Assembly: GCF_013372285.1 (NCBI RefSeq)
Contig: NZ_CP054301.1
Coordinates: 1,846,001-1,910,000 of the forward strand
Origin: Marinomonas primoryensis
GTDB lineage: Bacteria; Pseudomonadota; Gammaproteobacteria; Pseudomonadales; Marinomonadaceae
Length of the DNA stretch: 64,000 nucleotides
Direction of reading: 5' to 3'
Part shown: positions 50,850 to 60,719 of the stretch, in pieces
Numbering within the stretch: position 1 is the first letter of the stretch
Layout of the letters: every line of letters begins with the position of its first letter
Made by a program: the position numbers and the translations under genes
The notes under the pieces: generated by a model
Database searches by the model: none
Seen by the model: the letters and a program-made list of their open reading frames with translations, nothing else
Told to the model about the DNA's origin: nothing

Positions 50850-52304
50850 GTGACTTCATCGGGCCCCACTTCATTTTTTTGGTTTGATTTTGAAACGACC
50901 GGAACGGACCCTGCACGAGATCGTCCAATGCAATTTGCAGGCATTAGGACGGATCTTGATTTTAATCCTATCGGCGAACCAGTTATGTTTTACTGTCGAC
51001 TGGCTGAAGATGTTCTTCCCCAGCCGGAGGCATGTTTGTTAACGGGTATTAGCCCACAAGATGCAAATAGAGAAGGCTTGTGTGAAGCTGGATTTATGCA
51101 AGCCGTAGAAGCTGAACTGTCGTTACCAGGTACTTGTGCGCTTGGTTACAACTCCATTCGTTTCGATGACGAAGTGGTACGACATGGTTTTTATCGTAAC
51201 TTTATTGATCCATATGCGCGTGAATGGCAAAACGGTTGTTCGCGTTGGGACATGATCGACTTAGTTAGAATGACCTATGCCATGCGGCCAGAAGGCATTG
51301 TCTGGCCAAAAGGTGATGATGGTCAGGTTTCTATGAAGCTTGAGCTGTTAACAAAAGCCAATGAAATAGCCCACGAACAAGCTCATGATGCGTTGTCTGA
51401 CGTGTACGGTACAATTGAAATAGCGAAGTTGATTCGCGCAAAGCAACCTAGGTTGTTCGATTATTTTTTAAAAATGCGCCAAAAACACGAGTTGCAGCAA
51501 TTCATTGATGTTGCTCGAATGAAGCCTTTTTTGCATATATCGGGGATGTTTGGTCAAGCAAAGCATTATTCTGCTTTTGTTGTACCTGTCGCGCCACACC
51601 CCACCAATAAAAATGGTGTAATTGTGTATGACTTAATGGCCGATGCTCAACCTTTGATTGATTTAAGCGTTGAAGAAATACGTCATCGAGTATTTACCCG
51701 TAAGGACGAATTGGGAGATCTAGAAAGGTTGCCGTTAAAAGTCATTCATTACAATAAGTCGCCAGCGGTAGCACCAGCGACTTTTCTGAAAGATGCTGAG
51801 GTGGTAAAGCGCTTGGCGTTGGATGGAGAAGTGTGTCGTCATAATCTTGCCATCATTAAAGGGCAAGCTGGTCTAGCTGCAAAATTAAGTGATGTCTTTG
51901 TTCAGGAAGAGCGTCCAATTTTAAAAGATCCTGATTTAATGTTGTACATAGGTGGTTTTTTCTCGCGTGAAGATAAAACCAGAATGGAAGCCATTCGCTC
52001 GACACCGGTGAACAGTTTGGCTGAATTGGCAATGTCGTTTGATGACCGTCGATTGCCTGAAATGTTAATGCGCTATATTGGTCGTAATTACCCAGATCAG
52101 TTAAGTGAGTCACAACGAGTTGAGTGGGAAGAATATCGCCAAATTCGTTTGCTTGAAAAAGACGGTGGTGGATCTATTAACATGGAACAATATTTTGACC
52201 AACTTAATCACATAGCTCAAACACCTGATCTACCTGCAGCCAAAAAGATTATGCTGCAAGATCTGGCCGACTACGCTCAAAGCATTTACCCGATCGCATT
52301 GTAA
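50850..52304 (+). CDS. sbcB: exodeoxyribonuclease I
   Basis: 484 aa, GTG start. DEDDh exonuclease motifs: FFWFDFETTGTDPARDRP (ExoI), GYNSIRFDDEVVRHGFYR (ExoII), and HEQAHDALSDVYGTI (ExoIII with the His). SH3-like and C-terminal helical domains follow. It degrades single-stranded DNA 3' to 5' in repair and mismatch correction. Confidence 0.97.
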   Translation: MTSSGPTSFFWFDFETTGTDPARDRPMQFAGIRTDLDFNPIGEPVMFYCRLAEDVLPQPEACLLTGISPQDANREGLCEAGFMQAVEAELSLPGTCALGYNSIRFDDEVVRHGFYRNFIDPYAREWQNGCSRWDMIDLVRMTYAMRPEGIVWPKGDDGQVSMKLELLTKANEIAHEQAHDALSDVYGTIEIAKLIRAKQPRLFDYFLKMRQKHELQQFIDVARMKPFLHISGMFGQAKHYSAFVVPVAPHPTNKNGVIVYDLMADAQPLIDLSVEEIRHRVFTRKDELGDLERLPLKVIHYNKSPAVAPATFLKDAEVVKRLALDGEVCRHNLAIIKGQAGLAAKLSDVFVQEERPILKDPDLMLYIGGFFSREDKTRMEAIRSTPVNSLAELAMSFDDRRLPEMLMRYIGRNYPDQLSESQRVEWEEYRQIRLLEKDGGGSINMEQYFDQLNHIAQTPDLPAAKKIMLQDLADYAQSIYPIAL

Positions 52305-52313
52305 GGAATTAGA

Positions 52314-53348
52314 ATGAGTGAACAGCATAAAGGAACCCATTGGCTTGTTGGTCTTGCCGCGTTCATTATTATCATCGCCGGATTAAAGGCGGCTTCGCAG
52401 ATTGTCGTTCCTCTAATGTTGTCTGTGTTCATTGCCATTGTGTGTGCGCCTGCTATGTCGAGCTTGCGCCGCCGCGGTTTACCTACTTGGCTATCTATCT
52501 TATTAGTGGTTTTTGTCATATTGATTGGCATTAGTTCATTGGCGTTGCTGGTTGGCGCTTCTTTGGATGAATTTTCCAATCAGCTACCAAATTATAAAAA
52601 ACGCTTTGCTGAAGAAATGTCCAATGTAATCGCCATGATTAATAACCTAGGACTGAATATTTCGTACGATCAGGTGAAAGGTTATATTGACCCCTCGGCA
52701 TTGATGCAGATGGTTGCTAACGCGTTAAGAGGGTTGGGTAGTGCGCTGACCAATTTTATTTTGGTGGTGATGATCGTAATTTTTATTCTTTTTGAAGCGG
52801 TTGAATTGCCTAAGAAATTGTCTCTGGCAGTGACCGACGCGTCCAATTCTATAGAGTGGTTTGAATCCTTTATTAACTCCGTGAATCGTTACTTGGTGAT
52901 CAAAACATTGGTGAGCATTTTAACTGGTGTGCTAATAACTATTTGGTTATGGGTGCTGGGTGTCGACTTTCCAATTTTATGGGGTGTTTGTGCTTTTCTT
53001 TTGAATTTTGTGCCAAACATTGGCTCGATCATTGCTGCTGTACCAGCAATGTTATTAGCGTTTGTTCAGCTTGGTAGCTTGTCGGCTGGGTTAACTGGTG
53101 CTGGCTTCTTAGTGGTTAACTTAATTGTTGGTAACATGATTGAGCCTCGTTATATGGGCAAAGGGTTAGGGCTTTCTACCTTAGTGGTTTTTCTTTCTTT
53201 GCTGTTATGGGGTTGGGTGTTTGGTCCAGTTGGCATGTTGCTATCTATTCCGCTTACTATCATTATGAAGTTGGCGTTTGAAGCAAATCCTAAAATGCAT
53301 TGGTTGGCGATTATGATTGACTCTGCAACAGATGATTCAAAACGCTAA
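52314..53348 (+). CDS. AI-2E family transporter (PerM-like permease)
   Basis: 344 aa, about seven or eight membrane helices with the family phrase FVPNIGSIIAAVPAMLLAFV and the C-terminal GNMIEPRYMGKGLGLSTL, GPVGMLLSIPLT. Family substrates range from autoinducer-2 to Na+/H+; unknown here. It starts 9 nt after sbcB. Confidence 0.92.
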   Translation: MSEQHKGTHWLVGLAAFIIIIAGLKAASQIVVPLMLSVFIAIVCAPAMSSLRRRGLPTWLSILLVVFVILIGISSLALLVGASLDEFSNQLPNYKKRFAEEMSNVIAMINNLGLNISYDQVKGYIDPSALMQMVANALRGLGSALTNFILVVMIVIFILFEAVELPKKLSLAVTDASNSIEWFESFINSVNRYLVIKTLVSILTGVLITIWLWVLGVDFPILWGVCAFLLNFVPNIGSIIAAVPAMLLAFVQLGSLSAGLTGAGFLVVNLIVGNMIEPRYMGKGLGLSTLVVFLSLLLWGWVFGPVGMLLSIPLTIIMKLAFEANPKMHWLAIMIDSATDDSKR

Positions 53349-53368
53349 TTGAATTTAGAATACACGAA

Positions 53369-53408
53369 GTCAGTAGGATCTTATTTTGGAGTCTACTGGC
53401 TTTTTTTT
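53369..53408 (+). terminator. terminator after the AI-2E permease
   Basis: GTCAGTAG pairs with CTACTGGC around a long loop and is followed by eight T. Confidence 0.7.
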
Positions 53409-53523
53409 CTTTTTTCGTATATACTTCGCCATCGGATTTTCGTCCGAAGGATTCTAGGGAATTTTATTAAGGCATGTAAATGATTACAGGCCTTATACTC
53501 ACCAAAAAAAGGTACTAATTTAC
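53409..53523 (+). promoter_or_regulatory. deaD leader
   Basis: Contains hairpin CGGATTTTCGTCCG (about 53432) and AAGGC-A-TGTAA-ATGA-TTACA-G-GCCTT (53469-53494), about 30 nt before the ATG. GTATATACTTCGC here also occurs before rplM (about 30508), perhaps a shared promoter -10. A structured 5' UTR would fit a cold-responsive helicase gene. Confidence 0.45.
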
Positions 53524-55413
53524 ATGTCTGATGCTGAAACTCAGCCTACATTTGCTTCGCTGGGCTTAATTGCCCCTGTTCTTAAGGCAGTTGCCGACTT
53601 AGGTTATGAACAACCATCTGCTATCCAAGCGGAAAGTATTCCATATTTATTAGAAGGTCGTGATCTTCTAGGGCAAGCGCAAACAGGTACTGGTAAGACA
53701 GGAGCGTTCGCGCTTCCTTTGTTATCTCGACTTGATATCGCAGATAAAACGACACAATTACTTGTGTTAGCGCCAACTCGTGAACTTGCTATTCAGGTTG
53801 CTGAAGCATTTCAATCGTATGCTCGTCACCTTCCAGATTTCCATGTTTTGCCAATTTACGGCGGCATGTCATACGACACTCAACTTCGTCAGCTTAAGCG
53901 TGGCGTTCAAGTTGTTGTTGGTACACCTGGTCGTGTTATGGACCATATTCGTCGTAAAACATTAAAACTAGATGGTCTTAAAGCGCTAGTTCTTGATGAA
54001 GCAGATGAAATGTTACGAATGGGATTCATCGATGATGTCGAATGGGTTCTAGAACAAACACCGCCAACTCGCCAAATTGCTTTGTTCTCTGCAACGATGC
54101 CTGCTGTGATTCGTCAGGTGGCTAACCGCCATTTAAACAATCCAAAAGAAGTTAAAATCGTTACAAAAACAGCAACAGCGATGACGATTACTCAAAAATA
54201 CTGGCCAGTAAGTGGTTTGCATAAGCTTGACGCTTTGACTCGTATCCTTGAGATGAACGAACACGATGGCATGATTGTCTTTGTTCGTACAAAAGCGGCA
54301 ACGGTTGAATTGGCTGAGAAGCTATGTGCCCGTGGCCACGCTTGTGAAGCATTGAATGGTGATATTAGCCAGAATTTACGTGAGCGTACGGTTGATCGTA
54401 TTAAGAAAGGTCAAATTGACATTCTTGTTGCGACTGACGTTGTGGCGCGTGGTTTAGATGTAGAGCGTGTAAGTCACGTTGTTAACTACGATATTCCATA
54501 CGATACAGAGTCTTATGTTCACCGTATTGGCCGTACTGGTCGTGCCGGTCGTTCTGGTACAGCAATTTTGTTTGTTGCTCACCGCGAACGCCGTATGTTG
54601 CAAGCCATTGAGCGTGCAACACGTCAGCCAATTGAAAGCATGACGTTGCCAACTGCATCAGACATTAATGAACATCGTGTTGCTCGCTTTAAGCAAAGCA
54701 TCACAGACACAATGGACAACGAAAATCTTGATTTCTTCTTGGACCTTGTACAAAGCTACCAGAAAGAAAACGAAGTTGACCCATTGAAAATGGCGGCGGC
54801 TTTGGCTCATATTGCTCAAGGTAAAACGCCATTATTGTTGTCTGAAATGGAAGTTCGTCATGAACGCAAAGAGCGTCGTGATGATCGCGAAAACTCTCGT
54901 GGAGATCGAGGTGACCGCGGTGACCGTCCAGATCGTGCACCACGTGAGCGTAAAGTTCGCCCAGTAACCGCTGAAGCTATGCCTTTGAAAGATGACCCAA
55001 GCACGTCTATGACACGCTATGTTGTTCAAGTAGGGTACAGTGCAGGTGTTAAACCTGGAAACATTGTTGGCGCGATTGCAAATGAAGCGGAAATTGAAAG
55101 CCGTTACATTGGGCATATCGAAATTTATGAAGATTTTGCAACGGTTGATTTACCGACTAACTTGGACTCCGATGTATTGGGTAAGTTAAGCAAAACTCGT
55201 ATTTGTGGACAGCGTACTGACATTGCTAAGCTAGAAAATGCCGACGAATTGAATAAGCGTGCAGCATCGCCTTCAACTCGCAAGCGTCCTGCTGGTGGCG
55301 GTGGTGATCGTCGTCCATCAAATGCCGGTGAGCGCAAGCGTCCTGCTGGCGGTCGTGATCGTGATAATAATCGCGCTGAACGTCGTCCAAGAGCGCCGCG
55401 TAAAGACAGTTAA
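53524..55413 (+). CDS. deaD: ATP-dependent RNA helicase DeaD/CsdA
   Basis: 629 aa. Q-motif and motif I AQTGTGKTGAFALP, motif II VLDEADEMLRMG, motif III SAT, motif VI HRIGRTGRAGR are intact. The C-terminal part holds a DbpA-type RNA-binding fold (about 490-560) and a basic Arg/Gly-rich tail (about 570-629). It unwinds rRNA during 50S assembly and cold adaptation. Confidence 0.95.
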   Translation: MSDAETQPTFASLGLIAPVLKAVADLGYEQPSAIQAESIPYLLEGRDLLGQAQTGTGKTGAFALPLLSRLDIADKTTQLLVLAPTRELAIQVAEAFQSYARHLPDFHVLPIYGGMSYDTQLRQLKRGVQVVVGTPGRVMDHIRRKTLKLDGLKALVLDEADEMLRMGFIDDVEWVLEQTPPTRQIALFSATMPAVIRQVANRHLNNPKEVKIVTKTATAMTITQKYWPVSGLHKLDALTRILEMNEHDGMIVFVRTKAATVELAEKLCARGHACEALNGDISQNLRERTVDRIKKGQIDILVATDVVARGLDVERVSHVVNYDIPYDTESYVHRIGRTGRAGRSGTAILFVAHRERRMLQAIERATRQPIESMTLPTASDINEHRVARFKQSITDTMDNENLDFFLDLVQSYQKENEVDPLKMAAALAHIAQGKTPLLLSEMEVRHERKERRDDRENSRGDRGDRGDRPDRAPRERKVRPVTAEAMPLKDDPSTSMTRYVVQVGYSAGVKPGNIVGAIANEAEIESRYIGHIEIYEDFATVDLPTNLDSDVLGKLSKTRICGQRTDIAKLENADELNKRAASPSTRKRPAGGGGDRRPSNAGERKRPAGGRDRDNNRAERRPRAPRKDS

Positions 55414-55437
55414 TCTGCTTTGCTAGTTGTTGATTTT

Positions 55438-55473
55438 AAAAAGCCGAATCTTTTATAAAGATTCGGTTTTTTT
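55438..55473 (+). terminator. terminator after deaD
   Basis: AAGCCGAATCTTT TAT AAAGATTCGG followed by seven T. Confidence 0.88.
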
Positions 55474-55577
55474 ATGAGCGGTACTCAGAGCGCTTTGACT
55501 CTGCTACTTCGGAATAGATTCTGTTAACATACTTTTTCCCTCTCTACCTTCTAATAAATTATCTAAAAAGGCCTGTG

Positions 55578-56609
55578 ATGAACGAAATTACTATAATTAA
55601 GCCAGATGATTGGCATTTGCATTTTCGTGATCAAGACATGTTACTTGAGACTGTTCCTGCGACAGCGCGTTGTTTTGAGCGTGCTGTGGTGATGCCAAAT
55701 TTGGTACCGCCAGTCACCACGGCTGAGTTAGCATTAAGCTACAAAGAGCGGATTTTAGCAGCGCGACCTGCAGGTAGCTCTTTTACGCCGATTATGACGA
55801 TTTATCTCACCGATAAAACCACGGTTCAAGATATTAAAGACGCTAAGAAAGCAGGGGTGTTAGCTGCAAAAATGTACCCAGCGGGCGCCACAACAAATTC
55901 AGACTCAGGCGTAAACTCTCTTGAATCGCTTTATCCAGTGTTTGAAGCGCTAGCAGATAACGGTATGTTGTTGTTAATTCATGGCGAAGTGACTCAGAAA
56001 CACATTGATATTTTTGATCGTGAAAAAGAATTTATTGATCAGCATATGGTCAAAATTGTTAGTCGAGTACCCAATCTAAAAGTGGTCTTTGAACACATTA
56101 CAACGAAAGACGCCGCTGACTTTGTTTTGTCTGCGCGTGACGGTGTTGCGGCAACCATTACGCCTCAGCATTTATTGCTAAATCGCAATGATATGTTGGA
56201 TGGCGGTATGCGTCCTCACAATTATTGTTTGCCTGTGCTCAAGCGTAGCACTCATCAAGAAGCGTTACGTGCCGTAGTAAAGTCTGGCTCTCCGAGGTTT
56301 TTCTTGGGAACGGATTCCGCACCACACGCTAAGCATCGTAAAGAGTCTGATTGTGGCTGTGCTGGTTGCTACAGTGCTTGGTCTGCTTTGGAATTGTATA
56401 CACAAGTGTTTGATGAATTGGATGCATTGGATAAATTAGAAGGCTTTGCGAGTATCTATGGTGCGGATTTTTACGGATTGCCTCGCAATACAGAAACCGT
56501 AACCTTGGTTCGTGAATCTTGGGAAGTGCCAGCCAGTATTGTATTGCCAAATGGCGATCCAATCGTACCTTTCTTTGCCGGTAAGCAGGTGGCTTGGAAG
56601 TTGAAATAA
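55578..56609 (+). CDS. pyrC: dihydroorotase (type II, PyrC)
   Basis: 343 aa. Zn ligands in DDWHLHFRD; the carboxylated Lys is in AAKMYPAGATTNSDSG; later His in HGEVT and FEHITTKDA; Asp in LGTDSAPHAK. Third step of pyrimidine synthesis. ATG 55578 with AAAGG upstream is preferred to GTG 55575. Confidence 0.97.
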   Translation: MNEITIIKPDDWHLHFRDQDMLLETVPATARCFERAVVMPNLVPPVTTAELALSYKERILAARPAGSSFTPIMTIYLTDKTTVQDIKDAKKAGVLAAKMYPAGATTNSDSGVNSLESLYPVFEALADNGMLLLIHGEVTQKHIDIFDREKEFIDQHMVKIVSRVPNLKVVFEHITTKDAADFVLSARDGVAATITPQHLLLNRNDMLDGGMRPHNYCLPVLKRSTHQEALRAVVKSGSPRFFLGTDSAPHAKHRKESDCGCAGCYSAWSALELYTQVFDELDALDKLEGFASIYGADFYGLPRNTETVTLVRESWEVPASIVLPNGDPIVPFFAGKQVAWKLK

Positions 56610-56643
56610 TGCTTAAGTGATAAGAATAATAAACCATTATACA

Positions 56644-56675
56644 AACCGAATTCAGCAATGGATTCGGTTTTTTTA
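56644..56675 (+). terminator. terminator after pyrC
   Basis: AACCGAAT/ATTCGGTT arms with a 10-nt loop and a T-run. Confidence 0.8.
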
Positions 56676-56711
56676 TAGAAGTAACTAAGGGAGGTAAATA
56701 AGAAGAGTAAG

Positions 56712-56796
56712 TGGTGCGGATGGAGAGACTCGAACTCTCACGCCGTGAAGCACTGGAACCTAAATCCAGCGTGTCTACCAATTCCACCACATCCGC
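56712..56796 (-). tRNA. tRNA-Leu (anticodon UAG)
   Basis: Minus-strand cloverleaf of 85 nt with encoded CCA. Acceptor GCGGATG pairs with CATCCGC. The anticodon arm CTGGATTTAGGTTCCAG gives anticodon TAG (reads CUA/CUG-type Leu codons). It has a class II long variable arm and TTCGAGTCT T-loop. Confidence 0.95.
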
Positions 56797-56976
56797 ATGT
56801 CGTGTTGACGGGCTGGATAATACCGATATCTGTGATTGATACAAGTTTTTTTAAGCGATATCTAGATTTATTTTCTTGCTGGGTTTGCTGGATTTTATAA
56901 GAGTAAACAGGGACATACGATGTGAAAAATGGTCTAATATCGGCAATATAAACTGTTATTGAAGCAGAGTGTAATT

Positions 56977-57708
56977 ATGGAAAGTCGTTCAGTTTATTTA
57001 CAATTAAATACCCTTGATATTGCTACTCTTTTTGTTTTTTTTGCCTGTTGGTGGGGCTACGCTGCATATGCTCAATACAACTCTCGGCGCCGTGCTTGTC
57101 TAGTGAGTGTATTGCATCAGTTTAGATTGGCATGGATGTCACGCCTATTACGTCGAGATAACCGAATTGCTGATGCGTCTGTGATGGCCAATTTAGAGCG
57201 CAGTAGTTTATTTTTTGCATCAAGCAGTTTGCTTATCATTGCGGGTCTTTTTACCGCTTTTAATTACTCAGAAAAAGCATTAGGTATTCTTTCAGACTTT
57301 TATCTTCTGTCTCCTATGAGTCAGCAAGAATGGGAGTTGAAAATCATCGTGTTGGTAATCATCTTTGCCTACGCTTTTTTTACCTTTACATGGTCGGTTC
57401 GACAATATAATTTTTGCTCTGTGTTGGTTGGAAGTGCGCCTCTGGCGACAGAACGCGGCATTGAAGACAGTGAACGAGAGTTATACGCGATGCACATGGC
57501 GCAAATTTGTAGTTTGGCAGCCAATCAATTTAACTACGGTTTGCGCGCATACTATTTTGCGATGGCATTTTGTGGCTGGTTTCTGGGGCCTTATTTCTGT
57601 ATGGCCGCCAGTGTGATGGTGGTTGCTGTGCTTTATCGTCGAGAGTTTCGTTCTAAAACATTCAAAACATTGAGCCGCGGACTCGTGATGAAATCTCATG
57701 CTTCCTAA
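56977..57708 (+). CDS. DUF599 family membrane protein
   Basis: 243 aa from ATG 56977; the frame extends to a TTG at 56959. About four membrane helices (around 14-30, 78-100, 122-142, 192-222). N-terminal half carries NSRRRACLVSVLHQFRLAWM, typical of DUF599. Function unknown. Its end overlaps the methyltransferase start by 11 nt. Confidence 0.82.
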   Translation: MESRSVYLQLNTLDIATLFVFFACWWGYAAYAQYNSRRRACLVSVLHQFRLAWMSRLLRRDNRIADASVMANLERSSLFFASSSLLIIAGLFTAFNYSEKALGILSDFYLLSPMSQQEWELKIIVLVIIFAYAFFTFTWSVRQYNFCSVLVGSAPLATERGIEDSERELYAMHMAQICSLAANQFNYGLRAYYFAMAFCGWFLGPYFCMAASVMVVAVLYRREFRSKTFKTLSRGLVMKSHAS

Positions 57709-58402
57709 TTTCCCCAAACCTTTGCCAGAAGACGATAAGCCAGTAAATCGAACGGTTAATGTCGATGACCGGCTTTATCAATATTTGGTGGACGTGTCTG
57801 TTCGTGAATCTGATGTATTAAAAGCCTTGCGTCGAGAAACGGCGCAATACCATATGGCGCGCATGCAATTGTCGCCAGAAGTTGGGCAGTTTTTGGCTTT
57901 GCTTGTTAAATTACAAACGCCGATGAAAATTCTTGAAGTGGGTGTTTTTACCGGCTACAGCACGTTGTCGATGGCCATGGCAATGCCAAAGAATGCGACC
58001 TTGGTGGCCATTGAAAAGAAACAGATGTGGTTAGATATCGCGACTCGTTATTTGGAACAAGCTGGTGTAATGGATCGAATAACGACCTATTGTGATCAAG
58101 CGCTTCCGGTTATGACGGAGCTTCTAGAAAGCGAGTCAGAGTCTTTCGACTTTATCTTTATCGATGCGGATAAGAAAAACCTATTGGCGTATTATCAGTT
58201 AGGAAAACAGTTGTTGCGTCCAGGAGGTTGTCTGTTGATCGACAACACACTTTGGTGGGGCAATGTGGCGGATGACGCTTTTACGGATAAAGACACAAAG
58301 ATAGTGCGTGAACTTAATAAAACCATTCATCAAGACATGACGGTGGATTTATCGCTTATTCCGATTGGTGACGGACTAACGCTAGTCCGTAAAAAAGCAT
58401 AA
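57698..58402 (+). CDS. SAM-dependent O-methyltransferase (caffeoyl-CoA OMT-like)
   Basis: 234 aa. SAM motif MKILEVGVFTGYSTLSMA, then FDFIFIDADKKNLLAYYQ and LLRPGGCLLIDNTLWWG, the class of catechol/caffeoyl-CoA O-methyltransferases (divalent-metal dependent). Substrate unknown in bacteria. Confidence 0.93.
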   Translation: MLPNFPKPLPEDDKPVNRTVNVDDRLYQYLVDVSVRESDVLKALRRETAQYHMARMQLSPEVGQFLALLVKLQTPMKILEVGVFTGYSTLSMAMAMPKNATLVAIEKKQMWLDIATRYLEQAGVMDRITTYCDQALPVMTELLESESESFDFIFIDADKKNLLAYYQLGKQLLRPGGCLLIDNTLWWGNVADDAFTDKDTKIVRELNKTIHQDMTVDLSLIPIGDGLTLVRKKA

Positions 58403-58614
58403 TATTTGATCATAAAATAATCCATCGTGTTGCTAGATTCTCTCTGAATACGCCTTACAACCTTTTATCCCTAAAAATATTGTGACTTTTTCCTTCTTTT
58501 GATTCACTCGCCTCTTGAAATCGCCGTAATAGGCTTTATTTATGATGCACAAGTGAAAAGAAATACACTTTTGGTTTTTACCGAAGGTTCATTCAAATAG
58601 GAGCAAGCTACAAC
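58403..58614 (+). promoter_or_regulatory. htpG promoter region
   Basis: CTTGAAA at 58514-58520 matches the -35 of heat-shock sigma-32, but no good CCCCAT -10 is found at the right distance, so the heat-shock promoter is only suggested. AGGAGCAAGC precedes the htpG ATG. Confidence 0.35.
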
Positions 58615-60543
58615 ATGGCAACTGATACTCAAAAAGAAACGTTAGGATTTCAAACGGAAGTAAAACAACTACTTCATTTGATGATCCACTCTTTGTACTC
58701 CAACAAAGAAATCTTTCTACGAGAGCTGATTTCAAACGCATCGGATGCGGTCGATAAGCTTCGCTTTGAGTCTGTCGCTAACGCAGACCTTCTCGCCGAA
58801 GACCCTAATCTACGTGTTCGTATCGAATTCGATAAAGAAACAAATACCGTTGTTATCGATGACAATGGTGTTGGTATGTCTCGTGAAGAAGCCATTACCA
58901 ATCTTGGCACAATCGCCAAGTCAGGTACCTCTTCTTTTCTTGAGAAACTGAGCGGCGATCAGAAAAAAGACAGTCAACTAATTGGTCAGTTTGGTGTGGG
59001 TTTTTATTCATCATTCATCGTAGCGGATAAAGTAACGGTTGAAACTCGTCGAGCTGGTGTTTCCGAAAGTGAAGCGGTACGTTGGGTGTCTGATGGCTCT
59101 GGTGAATTTACGATCGAGAACATCGACAAAGAAACTCGCGGTACGCGTATCACGCTTCATCTTAAGACCGACGAAAAAGATTTTGCTGACAACTTCCGTC
59201 TTCGCCATCTGGTCACTAAGTATTCTGATCATATTTCCATTCCTGTTGAGATGGAGAAGCCTGTTTACCCAGAAATGGATGAAGAGGGCAATCCTAAACC
59301 AGTAGACGAAAGTAAAGCGCCTGAGTTTGAAGCGGTTAACTCTGCAAAAGCCCTTTGGACGCGCCCTCGTAATGAAGTGACAGAAGAAGAGTACCAAGAG
59401 TTCTATAAGCACATCTCTCATGATTACCAAGAGCCTTTGAAGTGGTCACACAACAAAGTGGAAGGTAAGTTGGAATACGCAAGCTTGCTTTATATTCCAT
59501 CCAAAGCGCCTTACGATCTTTGGAATCGCGACATGCAACGCGGCCTGAAGCTGTACGTTCAGCGTGTGTTCATCATGGATGAAGCGGAAGCGTTCCTACC
59601 GCCTTACATGCGTTTCGTGAAAGGTGTGGTGGATTCAAATGATCTGTCTTTGAACATCTCGCGTGAAATTTTGCAAAATGACCATGCGGTTGACTCTATG
59701 CGTGCTGCATTGACGAAACGTGTATTGGACATGCTGACTAAGATGGCGAAAAACGAACCAGAAGATTATCAAAAATTCTGGGACGAGTTTGGTAATGTCA
59801 TCAAAGAAGGTCCAGCCGATGACATGGGCAATAAAGACAAAATTGCAGGTCTTTTGCGCTTTAGTTCAACCAATAACGACGCACCAGAACAGACTGTTTC
59901 TTTGGCTCAATATATCGAGCGCATGAGTGAAGGTCAGGATAAGGTTTATTACATCTATGCGGAAAGTCACAATACGGCGAAAAACAGCCCGCATTTAGAA
60001 ATTCTTCGTAAGAAAGGTTTTGAAGTACTACTGCTAAGCGATCGTATCGACGAATGGATGATGTCTTCTTTGCAAGAATTTGAAGGCAAATCTTTCCAAG
60101 ATGTGACCAAAGGTAAGTTAGATTTAACAGATCAAGATAACGAAGAAGAGAAGAAAGAAAAAGAAGAGAAAGCGGAAAAAATGAAGCCACTTCTTGACCG
60201 TATGAAAGCGGTATTGGCTGAAAAAGTAGCTAGTGTAAACTCAACCGCTCGTTTGACTAACTCGCCAGCGTGTTTGGTGGTTGGTGAGAACGACATGGGC
60301 ATGCAGATGCGTCGTTTGCTTGAGCAAGCGGGTCAGAAGCTTCCTGAATCTAAACCGACCCTTGAGGTGAATCCAGATCACCCGATTGTGGCGAAGATGA
60401 ATGAAGAATCTGATGAAGAACGTTTTGCTGATATGGCTTGGTTGTTGTTTGAACAAGCTACCTTGTCTGAAGGTGGTCAGCTAGAAGATCCAGCGACGTT
60501 TGTGAGCCGTATGAACAAGCTGATCGTTCAGCTGAGTAAATAA
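58615..60543 (+). CDS. htpG: chaperone HtpG (Hsp90)
   Basis: 642 aa. The GHKL ATP site shows [27 protein letters not shown] and [13 protein letters not shown]. Middle and dimerisation domains are complete. An acidic-basic segment (about 503-520) lies before the C-terminal domain. Bacterial Hsp90 chaperone in the cytosol. Confidence 0.98.
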   Translation: MATDTQKETLGFQTEVKQLLHLMIHSLYSNKEIFLRELISNASDAVDKLRFESVANADLLAEDPNLRVRIEFDKETNTVVIDDNGVGMSREEAITNLGTIAKSGTSSFLEKLSGDQKKDSQLIGQFGVGFYSSFIVADKVTVETRRAGVSESEAVRWVSDGSGEFTIENIDKETRGTRITLHLKTDEKDFADNFRLRHLVTKYSDHISIPVEMEKPVYPEMDEEGNPKPVDESKAPEFEAVNSAKALWTRPRNEVTEEEYQEFYKHISHDYQEPLKWSHNKVEGKLEYASLLYIPSKAPYDLWNRDMQRGLKLYVQRVFIMDEAEAFLPPYMRFVKGVVDSNDLSLNISREILQNDHAVDSMRAALTKRVLDMLTKMAKNEPEDYQKFWDEFGNVIKEGPADDMGNKDKIAGLLRFSSTNNDAPEQTVSLAQYIERMSEGQDKVYYIYAESHNTAKNSPHLEILRKKGFEVLLLSDRIDEWMMSSLQEFEGKSFQDVTKGKLDLTDQDNEEEKKEKEEKAEKMKPLLDRMKAVLAEKVASVNSTARLTNSPACLVVGENDMGMQMRRLLEQAGQKLPESKPTLEVNPDHPIVAKMNEESDEERFADMAWLLFEQATLSEGGQLEDPATFVSRMNKLIVQLSK

Positions 60544-60577
60544 GCCACTCACGAAATAGTGTCTTTCTTATAGAATC

Positions 60578-60613
60578 AAAGCCCATATTTGGTGACAAAT
60601 ATGGGCTTTTTTA
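60578..60613 (+). terminator. terminator after htpG
   Basis: AAAGCCCATATTTG/CAAATATGGGCTTT, 14-bp perfect stem with GTGA loop, then T. Confidence 0.9.
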
Positions 60614-60719
60614 TACTGGTTGATGAATCAGGTCGGTTAAAATTTGATTCCTTAAATAAAATCGTTTAGCGTAACTCTGTGCTATGGATAGCATTTTATT
60701 AATGTCAAAGGAGTGAATA

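Noticed and set aside
58514..58545. Full sigma-32 promoter for htpG
   Set aside because: Only the -35-like CTTGAAA is present; no acceptable -10, so listed as a weak hint only.
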